From NCBI GenBank assembly GCA_023489065.1, contig JAMDCL010000125.1, positions 1 through 6,595 on the forward strand: a stretch of DNA of 6,595 bases, read 5' to 3'. This DNA comes from Deltaproteobacteria bacterium (GTDB lineage Bacteria; JAMCPX01). The translations under genes were made by a program, and so were the position numbers. The notes beneath the pieces were generated by a model. That model was not told the DNA's origin and did no database searches. It saw only the letters and a list, made by a program, of their open reading frames with translations. Below are positions 1 to 6,001 of the stretch, in pieces. Position 1 is the first letter of the stretch. Each line of letters opens with the position of its first letter.

Positions 1-57
1 ACAGCATAAAACTGCTGGTAAAGGGACTCTGAAGTTGTCATTGCTGCTGCCGGTCAT
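1..57 (-). CDS. 5' end of an unidentified gene downstream of clpX (partial)
   Basis: An open frame begins with ATG at 57-55 and stays open for 19 codons to the window edge, reading [19 protein letters not shown]. The ATG overlaps the clpX stop codon as ATGA (54-57), the same coupling seen between tig and clpP. An AGGTGG stretch (64-69) lies 6 bases upstream, a reasonable ribosome binding site. The overlap and binding site are what support this as a real gene. The product cannot be named from 19 residues. In many bacteria lon follows clpX, and the piece FRVPLPAVL could loosely resemble the start of a Lon N-terminal domain, but that is inference from gene order and not recognition. Confidence 0.6.
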   Translation of the reverse strand, partial: MTGSSNDNFRVPLPAVLCC

Positions 58-1313
58 TTCGTTCCACCTGCCTCCGCCTTCTTTTCATACGTAAGCAGCG
101 GTTCGCTCTGTTTAAATATCACGTCAGAATTAATGATACACTCGGTAATATCGCTCCGTGAAGGTATGTCATACATAATGTCGAGCATGATATTTTCCAT
201 GATTGCCCTCAACCCGCGCGCGCCCGATTTTCTTCTGATGGCCTCTTTTGCTATCGACTCTATTGCATCATGGCTGAACACCAGTTTTACACCTTCCATG
301 GAGAACAGCTTCTGATACTGTTTGATGATTGCATTCCTCGGTTTTACCAGAATCTCCATCAACGCCTGAACAGTCAGCTCTTCCATGGTGGCGACAATCG
401 GCACCCTGCCGATGAATTCGGGGATCATACCGTATTTTATAAGGTCTTCCGTCTCTACCAATCCGAGAATATCGGTCAGGCTCTTTCCCCTGACGCCTTT
501 CAGGTCCGCACCGAACCCCATGGATTTGACACCGATCCGCTTTGAGATGATCTTTTCGATACCGTCGAACGTACCGCCGCATATAAATAAGATGTTTGAG
601 GTATCTACCCTGAAATAATCCTGCTCGGGATGCTTTCTTCCGCCCTTCGGCGGTACATTTGCTATTGTACCTTCTATTATTTTCAGAAGCGCCTGCTGCA
701 CACCCTCTCCCGACACATCCCTGGTTATCGAAGGACTGTCTGTTTTCCTTGAAAGCTTGTCTATCTCGTCTATGTAAACGATGCCTCTCTGTGCTTTATT
801 GATGTCGTAATTTGCATTCTGTATAAGACTCAGCACGATGTTTTCGACATCCTCCCCGACATATCCCGCTTCCGTCAGGGTTGTCGCGTCGGCAATGGTG
901 AACGGCACATCAAGAAATTTCGCAAGTGTCTGGGCAAGCAGCGTTTTCCCCGTACCGGTCGGACCCAGAAGCAGAATATTGCTCTTCTGGATCTCCACAT
1001 CATCGTTCTTCTGATGCGAATCTATCCGTTTATAATGGTTGTGAACGGCTACGGATATTATCTTCTTGGCTTTTTCCTGACCTATGACATACCGGTCAAG
1101 GAATGCTTTTATCTCTCCGGGTTTTGGAACGGCCTTCCGTATGCCAAGGGTGTCCTGCTGGGTTTCGTAATCTTCCGCGATTATCTCATTGCACAGTTCC
1201 ACACATTCATCGCATATAAAAGCATTCGGACCTGCAATAAGTTTTTTAACCTCTTTCTGTGTCTTGCCGCAGAAAGAGCATTTCAATACGCTTTCGTCTT
1301 TTTTAAGTACCAA
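54..1313 (-). CDS. clpX: ATP-dependent Clp protease, ATP-binding unfoldase subunit ClpX
   Basis: ClpX is the hexameric AAA+ unfoldase that recognises tagged substrates, unfolds them and threads them into ClpP in the cytoplasm. At 419 residues it has the family's usual length. The N-terminal zinc-binding domain has the four cysteines C12, C15, C34 and C37. The AAA+ core shows Walker A GPTGTGKT (117-124), the pore-1 loop GYVG (150-153), Walker B IVYIDEID (178-185), the pore-2 region DVSGEGVQ (199-206), the RKH loop (226-228), the ClpP-docking loop MGFG (265-268; usually IGF or LGF), an arginine-finger region EFIGR (299-303) and sensor-2 GARGLR (364-369). The start codon is TTG (1313-1311), chosen because GGAGGT lies exactly 7 bases upstream and no ATG precedes the zinc finger. 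It overlaps clpP by 11 bases and is probably translationally coupled to it. Confidence 0.97.
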   Translation of the reverse strand: MVLKKDESVLKCSFCGKTQKEVKKLIAGPNAFICDECVELCNEIIAEDYETQQDTLGIRKAVPKPGEIKAFLDRYVIGQEKAKKIISVAVHNHYKRIDSHQKNDDVEIQKSNILLLGPTGTGKTLLAQTLAKFLDVPFTIADATTLTEAGYVGEDVENIVLSLIQNANYDINKAQRGIVYIDEIDKLSRKTDSPSITRDVSGEGVQQALLKIIEGTIANVPPKGGRKHPEQDYFRVDTSNILFICGGTFDGIEKIISKRIGVKSMGFGADLKGVRGKSLTDILGLVETEDLIKYGMIPEFIGRVPIVATMEELTVQALMEILVKPRNAIIKQYQKLFSMEGVKLVFSHDAIESIAKEAIRRKSGARGLRAIMENIMLDIMYDIPSRSDITECIINSDVIFKQSEPLLTYEKKAEAGGTK

Positions 1314-1923
1314 TGCTCTTACCTCCGCCTATTTTCAATTCTTCCCGTTTTGTTATCACGCTGTCTATTATACCATAGGATATCGCATCCTCGCCACCCA
1401 TGAAGAAATCCCTCTCGGTATCCGAGGCTATTCTCTCCAGAGGTTGTCCGGTATGCGCACTCAAAATCTTGTTTATTTCTTCCCTCAGCTTAAGGATTTC
1501 TTTGGCATGTATGTCGATCTCCGACGCCTTGCCCTGGAGCCCGCCCGATGGCTGATGGATCATAATCCTCGCATTCGGCAGGGCGAACCTTTTCCCCTTG
1601 ACTCCCGCAGAAAGAAGGACAGCTCCCATACTGGCCGCCTGACCGATGCACATCGTCGTGATATTGGAACGTATGTATTGCATGGTATCGTATATTGCCA
1701 GTCCTGCGGTCACGACACCGCCGGGTGAATTTATATACAACTGTATGTCCTTATCCGGATCCTCGGATTCGAGGAACAAAAGCTGTGCTATGACTATATT
1801 CGCAAGTTCATCGTCGATGGCAGACCCGATAAAAACGATTCGCTCTTTCAGCAGGCGGGAATATATGTCGTATGCTCTTTCACCCTTCGATGTCTGTTCT
1901 ACAACCATAGGTATAAGCATCAT
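1303..1923 (-). CDS. clpP: ATP-dependent Clp protease, proteolytic subunit ClpP
   Basis: ClpP is the serine peptidase that forms the two-ring, 14-subunit chamber which degrades polypeptides delivered by ClpX. The 206-residue product has the complete catalytic triad: S98 in GQAASMGA, H123 in MIHQPSGG and D172 in ERDFF. The N-terminus [20 protein letters not shown] matches mature-type ClpP with no long propeptide, and the oxyanion/strand region INSPGG (65-69) is intact. The start overlaps the tig stop as ATGA (1920-1923). Two ATG codons stand in tandem (1923-1921 and 1920-1918). The family pattern M-x-LIP favours the first. Spacing from AAGGAG (1926-1931) is 2 bases to the first and 5 bases to the second, so the second may also be used. 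The gene lies between tig and clpX in one operon. Confidence 0.97.
   Translation of the reverse strand: MMLIPMVVEQTSKGERAYDIYSRLLKERIVFIGSAIDDELANIVIAQLLFLESEDPDKDIQLYINSPGGVVTAGLAIYDTMQYIRSNITTMCIGQAASMGAVLLSAGVKGKRFALPNARIMIHQPSGGLQGKASEIDIHAKEILKLREEINKILSAHTGQPLERIASDTERDFFMGGEDAISYGIIDSVITKREELKIGGGKSIGT
1321..1326 (-). promoter_or_regulatory. Ribosome binding site of clpX, inside clpP
   Basis: On the minus strand this reads GGAGGT, a near-perfect Shine-Dalgarno sequence 7 bases before the TTG codon at 1313-1311. It decides the non-ATG start of clpX. It lies within the Gly-Gly-Gly codons (GGC GGA GGT) near the C-terminus of ClpP. Confidence 0.85.
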
Positions 1924-3176
1924 TTCTCCTTCTTCTCCTCTATAAGTTGGGCATTTTTCATGATCAAATCAAGAACCTTCTCGTTCACCAGGTGCTGTTT
2001 GATCGTCTCCATGCTGTTGTCTTTGTTTAATTTTTCCGTTATGTGCTCGGGAGTCTCGTTGTTGTGGTGCGCTATATGCGCAATCTCGGATTTCAATTCG
2101 TCATCGGTAAGTGCAACGTTTTCCTGCTTTCCAATTGCATCAAAATATATCCTCGTCATCAGCCCTATACGTATATAGGTATCGATCTGTTTTAACCTTT
2201 CCTCTATCTCCTGCTTATTGTTCATGGCATACGCCCTCTTGAGCTCTTCATCTTCAGTGGCTATGTGTTCCAGTTCTTTCTTTACGAGAGATCCCGGCAA
2301 TTCCAGGGGGTGCCTTTGCAGCAAAGCCGCAACGATCATATCCTGATACATAAGCCTGTTGATCCTTTCTATCTCTTCTTCTATATCCTTTTTTAAAGCG
2401 GATTTCAACTCATCGAGCGAATTGTAGGTGCCGCTTGTTTTTGCAAGTTCATCGTCTATGGGAGGATATTTGATATACTTTATAGCTTTCAATTCTATCA
2501 AGAAATGCACATTCTTTGCTGCATCTACCGTGATCTTCCTCTTCTCGCCGGGCAGCATACCGATTATCTGGTCGTAGAATTTCTTTCCCAGTTTTTCGTT
2601 CACCGCCCACAGAAGGTCGTCATTGACTTTCCCGGCTTTGCCCTGCTTGTCAAGTTCCGTCAATTTAACCGAAGCCAGGTCGTTCTCGCGTAAAGGCCTT
2701 TGCTCTTCAAGCGGCATCAAAACACCGAGCCGTTTCTGAATCTTGACCAGGGCTTCCTGAACCTGTTCTTCCGTTACCTCCGGGACCGGGAGCTTCTTCA
2801 ACTCTATGGCTTTGAAGTCCACCTTCTCCAGCTCCGGAATATTCTCGACCACAACCGTGTACGTAAGATCGCCGTCACCCGTATAGTCTATTTTTTCGAT
2901 TACCGGTGAACCGATAGCCTTTATATGCGTCTCCTCTATCGCGCTGTTAATCGTATGGTCTATCACCTCAAGCTCCGCCTCATATTTTATATCGTTTTCG
3001 AACTTGCTCTTTATGACGGACTCCGGGACCTTGCCCTTTCTGAATCCCGGTACCTTCGCACTCTTCTGGAATTCTGCAATCTTGTGGGATATGGTATCCT
3101 GCACAATGTCCTTTGGTACCATCACCGATACCTTTTTCTTTACACTGCTCTGAGTTTCCACGCCTAAAATCTTCAT
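1920..3176 (-). CDS. tig: Trigger factor, ribosome-associated chaperone, with a diverged PPIase domain
   Basis: Trigger factor binds the ribosome near the exit tunnel and shields nascent chains. The 418-residue product is slightly shorter than the E. coli protein (432). The N-terminal ribosome-binding domain (about 1-115) carries the signature [10 protein letters not shown] (42-51). The C-terminal helical chaperone domain (about 240-418) begins near [10 protein letters not shown]. The FKBP-like middle (about 160-236) is recognisable by position, but it lacks the FEGG and IPGFE elements and the FPxxY segment, so prolyl-isomerase activity is doubtful. The ATG start (3176-3174) has AGGAAGG 6 bases upstream. 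Upstream, a tRNA-Leu ends 25 bases before the start; downstream, the gene overlaps clpP by ATGA. Identity is sure from domains and neighbours; loss of isomerase activity is inference. Confidence 0.95.
   Translation of the reverse strand: MKILGVETQSSVKKKVSVMVPKDIVQDTISHKIAEFQKSAKVPGFRKGKVPESVIKSKFENDIKYEAELEVIDHTINSAIEETHIKAIGSPVIEKIDYTGDGDLTYTVVVENIPELEKVDFKAIELKKLPVPEVTEEQVQEALVKIQKRLGVLMPLEEQRPLRENDLASVKLTELDKQGKAGKVNDDLLWAVNEKLGKKFYDQIIGMLPGEKRKITVDAAKNVHFLIELKAIKYIKYPPIDDELAKTSGTYNSLDELKSALKKDIEEEIERINRLMYQDMIVAALLQRHPLELPGSLVKKELEHIATEDEELKRAYAMNNKQEIEERLKQIDTYIRIGLMTRIYFDAIGKQENVALTDDELKSEIAHIAHHNNETPEHITEKLNKDNSMETIKQHLVNEKVLDLIMKNAQLIEEKKEK
1926..1931 (-). promoter_or_regulatory. Ribosome binding site of clpP, inside tig
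   Basis: The minus strand reads AAGGAG, encoded by the last Lys/Glu codons of trigger factor. A second purine-rich match, GAGGAG, lies at 1935-1940, 11 bases from the first ATG. The two sites and two tandem ATGs leave the exact clpP start ambiguous by one residue. Confidence 0.6.
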
Positions 3177-3182
3177 CCTTAA

Positions 3183-3189
3183 CCTTCCT
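3183..3189 (-). promoter_or_regulatory. Ribosome binding site of tig
   Basis: The minus strand reads AGGAAGG, 6 bases before the ATG of tig and 12 bases after the tRNA discriminator base. The gap between tRNA and tig therefore holds a ribosome binding site but little room for a separate promoter. Confidence 0.7.
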
Positions 3190-3201
3190 GTTTATTTTAT
3201 T

Positions 3202-3282
3202 TGCGAGGGAGGGGAGTTGAACCCCTACGGTTATCCCACCAGATCCTAAGTCTGGCGCGTCTACCAGTTCCGCCACCCTCGC
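3202..3282 (-). tRNA. tRNA-Leu, anticodon UAG (CCA end not encoded)
   Basis: The minus strand folds as a class II tRNA. The acceptor stem pairs GCGAGGG with CCCTCGC. The D stem is GCG/CGC with GG in the loop. The anticodon stem CCAGA/TCTGG closes the loop CTTAGGA, so the anticodon is TAG (3248-3246), reading leucine CUA and probably other CUN codons. The variable arm is a compact 12 bases. The T arm is AGGGG-TTCAACT-CCCCT. The discriminator is A (3202), as expected for tRNA-Leu. The next bases are AA, so the CCA end must be added after transcription. The tRNA lies 25 bases upstream of tig on the same strand and is probably cotranscribed with it. Confidence 0.95.
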
Positions 3283-3294
3283 CTGCTTTCCCTG

Positions 3295-3323
3295 AAGTTA
3301 AAATGTATTTCCAATAAAGTCAA
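3295..3323 (-). promoter_or_regulatory. Possible sigma-70-type promoter of the tRNA-Leu-tig-clpP-clpX operon
   Basis: On the minus strand TTGACT (3318-3323) matches the -35 consensus at five of six positions. After 17 bases comes TAACTT (3295-3300), a weak -10 match (three of six). Transcription would start only a few bases before the tRNA. The -35 match and the position support the call; the poor -10 makes it tentative. Confidence 0.35.
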
Positions 3324-3385
3324 TTTAAGAGTGCACGAAATGGAACTCGTTGATCTTGGTAAAAATTCCTACTAAACTCCCCGGT

Positions 3386-4966
3386 ATGAATACGGGTGAA
3401 GGACAATTGATAGCCGGCAGGTACCTCCTCAAAAAAGAACTCGGCAGAGGGGGAATGGCCATTATCTATGTCGGAATCGATACGGTACTCAAACGCGAGG
3501 TGGCGATAAAAATCCTGTACCCGCACTTTACCTCCGACAGCACCCTGATCCAGAGGTTCATCAATGAGGCACGGATCATAGCAAAGCTCCATTACAAGAG
3601 CATCGTATCGCTGTATGATATAGCCCAGCACGAGGGTGTGCCGTTCATCGTTCTCGAGTATGTCCAGGGCTACGATCTCAGGCACATGCAGGATGCCATG
3701 GTCAAAGAGAGGAAAAGGATATCGCCGGAGGCGGCACTCATCATGGCGTACATCGTATGCGATGCCGTCGCTCATGCGCATTCGCTGGGTATAGTCCATA
3801 GAGATATCAAGCCTGAAAATGTACTCATCAGCAGTCTCGGGGAAATGAAGATTACGGATTTCGGACTCGCCCATATCCTGACGGACACCCGCATCACCAT
3901 GAGCGGAGCGGCCATCGGCTCACCCGAATTCATGTCTCCCGAACATATCAATTCGAACAACATCGGCAGTGCATCCGACGTGTTTTCTCTCGGCTCATTG
4001 CTGTATTGGCTTATCACCGGTGTATCCCCGTTTTATGCGGACAACACCATGTCCATACTCAATAATATATCGAGGAATTATTACAGGCCCATCCGGGCGT
4101 CGGCACCCGGGATCGACGACTGGATCGAAAAGACCGTTGCGACCTGTCTGAGCCCTCAGCCCGAAGACCGGTATCGCGATGCATCGGAACTGGCCGGGGT
4201 GCTCTATGACGGCATCGAAAAATTCTCGCCGGACCCTTACGCTGCGTTCAGACTCTATATAAATTCACCCGGGCAGACGGAAAACGAGCTCCTGCAGCAG
4301 CACAATGCAGTCCGGCATGCCGAAGCAACGGCGTATATAAAATCAAACAACTTTGAAAAAGCGCTCTCGGTCATAAGCACTATGCTGGAAACGGGAGACG
4401 AAAAAACGGACGCTGCCGGACTGATGAAAGCACTGAAGAAGAGAAGATACAGCAGGTGGATAGTAACCGGTCTGGAGCTTGTTATTCTGTTCCTGGCAGT
4501 GCTTTTGATAGCAAAGGAAGAGTACCGTGAAACACCGGCGGGCTTTTCCGCCAGGCCGCCGGCCATTGCAGGGCCGGTTCTCCCGGAAGAAACCGGACCT
4601 GTACACAAACAGAAAACCGTGGTCCGCAAAAAGGTGGTACGGCAGGTTCTGCCCGAGTCCCCTGCCCGGAGGAAAAAAAGCCGCAGGAACAATGTGTCCG
4701 TTCAAAATCCGGAGACTGCTTCAAACCGGAAGCAGCAAGCGGCATACACCGGAACGCTTGAACTCATAACATATCCCTGGGCCATGGTATTCATAGACGA
4801 TAAATATATCGGCGAAACACCGAGGCTAAAAAACATCACCCTTTCCGCGGGCGAGCACAAAATGTATCTCATGAATCCCTACCTTAAGCCGTACACCGTC
4901 ACGTTCACCATACTGCCGGATAAAACGATCACAAAAAGAATAGAGATGAACGAGCCTTCTCCCTAA
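3386..4966 (+). CDS. Membrane-anchored serine/threonine protein kinase with C-terminal PEGA domain
   Basis: This is a Hanks-type (eukaryotic-like) kinase that should phosphorylate Ser/Thr of unknown targets. Numbering runs from the ATG at 3386 (526 residues). The kinase domain (about 12-280) has the glycine loop LGRGGMAIIYVG (19-30), VAIK lysine K42, helix-C glutamate E61, HRDIKPEN (138-145), DFG (158-160), SPE in place of APE (184-186), D198 and R262, so it looks catalytically complete. A helical, possibly TPR-like stretch follows (about 306-353). Next come one transmembrane helix (about 359-376, preceded by KKRRYSR), a Pro/Lys/Arg-rich linker and a PEGA domain (about 458-523). The charges predict an inside kinase and an outside PEGA. 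The start is uncertain: the ATG has no clear ribosome binding site, and a TTG at 3350 would add 12 residues. No phosphatase gene is adjacent. Confidence 0.93.
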   Translation: MNTGEGQLIAGRYLLKKELGRGGMAIIYVGIDTVLKREVAIKILYPHFTSDSTLIQRFINEARIIAKLHYKSIVSLYDIAQHEGVPFIVLEYVQGYDLRHMQDAMVKERKRISPEAALIMAYIVCDAVAHAHSLGIVHRDIKPENVLISSLGEMKITDFGLAHILTDTRITMSGAAIGSPEFMSPEHINSNNIGSASDVFSLGSLLYWLITGVSPFYADNTMSILNNISRNYYRPIRASAPGIDDWIEKTVATCLSPQPEDRYRDASELAGVLYDGIEKFSPDPYAAFRLYINSPGQTENELLQQHNAVRHAEATAYIKSNNFEKALSVISTMLETGDEKTDAAGLMKALKKRRYSRWIVTGLELVILFLAVLLIAKEEYRETPAGFSARPPAIAGPVLPEETGPVHKQKTVVRKKVVRQVLPESPARRKKSRRNNVSVQNPETASNRKQQAAYTGTLELITYPWAMVFIDDKYIGETPRLKNITLSAGEHKMYLMNPYLKPYTVTFTILPDKTITKRIEMNEPSP

Positions 4967-4984
4967 CCCGATCCCGTTCTCCAC

Positions 4985-5923
4985 TCACTCGCCCTCCTGC
5001 AGGGATGTACCGGTTATGGCAAGGAATGCATCTTCAAGATTCGGCGGACGCCGAACAGGATAGGAAAGAGGATAAATCTCTATCAACTTCTTGTGTATTG
5101 CACCTGCATCTTCGGATTTCGCGGGAATGATTAAACCGAACTTGCTTGAAAATTCATGCCGGAACTCGAATTCTTTCAGGCTGCCGAGAAGACTTGCAAA
5201 ATCGCTCCCGTTGTTGAACTTGATCTCTATGACATCCGCGGGATACCGGGACGTTACGATATGCCGGGGCGTGTCCATATCTACGATGCTTCCGTTATGC
5301 ATAATCATCACCCTGTCGCACAGCTTCGTTACCTCTTCCATATAGTGTGTCGTCAGCAGAATGGTTATGCCCTGCTCTTTTATCTGGAGCAGTTTGTCCC
5401 ACGTATCATGCCTAACCTGGGGATCGAGTCCTGTCGTCGGTTCATCGAGTATCAGTAAAGACGGATCGTTGATAAGCCCGCGGGCGAGCGTAAGTCTTCT
5501 GCGCATACCGCCGGAAAGCTCCATGACATTATAATCTCCGTATTGCGTAAGATCGAAGAATTCGAGGAGTTCGTTGATCTTTTCTTTCGATACCGCGCCA
5601 AAATAACTTGCATATATCAAAAGGTTCTCATAAACGCTGAGGTCGGGATCAAGACTGTCTTCTTGCGACACAACGCCCATGAGTCTCCGTATTCCCCGGT
5701 CGTGGCTTTTCGCATCCTTACCCACGATAGAAAGTTCGCCGGCATCGATTGTACACTTGCCCGTTATCATATTGACCGTCGTCGTTTTGCCCGCGCCGTT
5801 GGGTCCTACGATGCCGAACACCTCGCCCTCGTTTACCTGAAAACTTATCCTGTTCACGGCGACTTTCTTGTCGTATTGTTTAAACAAATCTCTTGCAGCA
5901 ATTAATGTTTTTTGTTCTTTCAT
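4985..5923 (-). CDS. ABC transporter ATP-binding protein, NodI/DrrA-like (ABC-2 exporter type)
   Basis: The product is the cytoplasmic ATPase of an ABC exporter and would power an integral membrane partner. The 312-residue protein (ATG at 5923-5921) has Walker A GPNGAGKT (40-47), Q-loop Q87 in VVSQED, signature LSGGM (136-140), Walker B LLILDEP (156-162), D-loop GLD (165-167) and switch H193. The run RRRLTLARGLINDP, the Q-loop context DPDLSVYENLL and the C-terminal NLEDAFLAITG resemble NodI/DrrA-family ATPases; the substrate cannot be read from this. A TTG at 5926 would add one residue, but ATG is preferred because AGGT (5931-5934) lies 7 bases upstream. Downstream it meets the kinase gene tail to tail, and the upstream gene is an acyl-CoA ligase, so no ABC-2 permease is next to it. 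Confidence 0.9.
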   Translation of the reverse strand: MKEQKTLIAARDLFKQYDKKVAVNRISFQVNEGEVFGIVGPNGAGKTTTVNMITGKCTIDAGELSIVGKDAKSHDRGIRRLMGVVSQEDSLDPDLSVYENLLIYASYFGAVSKEKINELLEFFDLTQYGDYNVMELSGGMRRRLTLARGLINDPSLLILDEPTTGLDPQVRHDTWDKLLQIKEQGITILLTTHYMEEVTKLCDRVMIMHNGSIVDMDTPRHIVTSRYPADVIEIKFNNGSDFASLLGSLKEFEFRHEFSSKFGLIIPAKSEDAGAIHKKLIEIYPLSYPVRRPPNLEDAFLAITGTSLQEGE

Positions 5924-5944
5924 CAAGGTTACCTGCTGTTTTTT

Positions 5945-5973
5945 ATCATACCACGGAACAGCATTCCTGTCCG
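5945..5973 (-). promoter_or_regulatory. Probable extended -10 promoter of the ABC ATPase gene
   Basis: On the minus strand the -10 element TATGAT (5945-5950) is preceded by TGG, giving the extended -10 form TGnTATGAT. A -35-like CGGACA (5968-5973) is spaced 17 bases away and matches TTGACA at four of six positions. The start point would fall near 5938, leaving a leader of about 15 bases that still contains the AGGT ribosome binding site. This suggests that the ATPase gene can be transcribed separately from the ligase gene. Confidence 0.55.
5954..5973. repeat. Imperfect inverted repeat over the ABC ATPase promoter
   Basis: The plus strand reads CGGAACAG-CATTC-CTGTCCG: arms of 8 and 7 bases that pair with one unpaired A, around a 5-base centre. 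It covers the -35-like hexamer and most of the spacer. No T-run follows on either strand, so it does not look like a terminator. A repressor or activator site is possible but is inference only. Confidence 0.4.
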
Positions 5974-6001
5974 GTAGATTCCTGCCGCATGGCTAAAACC
6001 A

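Noticed and set aside
265..560. ClpX docking loop MGFG instead of IGFG as a sign of altered ClpP binding
   Set aside because: Met for Ile is a mild hydrophobic change, and the adjacent ClpP is normal, so docking is most likely intact.
1014..1728. Plus-strand frames of 129 and 179 codons opposite clpX and clpP
   Set aside because: They are antisense to two highly conserved genes and show no domain or binding site of their own.
2980..3276. Minus-strand open frame beginning MAELVDAPDLGSGG
   Set aside because: Its first residues are the translated tRNA-Leu, a familiar artefact, and the rest overlaps tig in another frame.
3340..3375. Eleven-codon plus-strand ORF (MELVDLGKNSY) just before the kinase ATG, as a possible leader peptide
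   Set aside because: Its ribosome binding site is weak, the sequence has no attenuator-like features, and an ORF this short is expected by chance.
3320..3874. 184-codon open frame antisense to the kinase N-terminal half
   Set aside because: It lies opposite the conserved kinase motifs, has no recognisable domain and is explained by the codon use of the real gene.
4255..4745. Three overlapping minus-strand frames opposite the kinase linker
   Set aside because: They are antisense shadows with low-complexity Arg/Cys/Ser-rich translations, and the plus-strand TM-linker-PEGA reading is coherent.
5543..5905. Plus-strand 120-codon frame opposite the ABC ATPase
   Set aside because: It lies opposite the Walker A and Q-loop region of a well-supported gene, with no recognisable product.
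5974..6001. ATGG-TTTTAG-CCAT stem after the ligase stop as a terminator
   Set aside because: The stem is only four pairs and no T-run follows on the minus strand.
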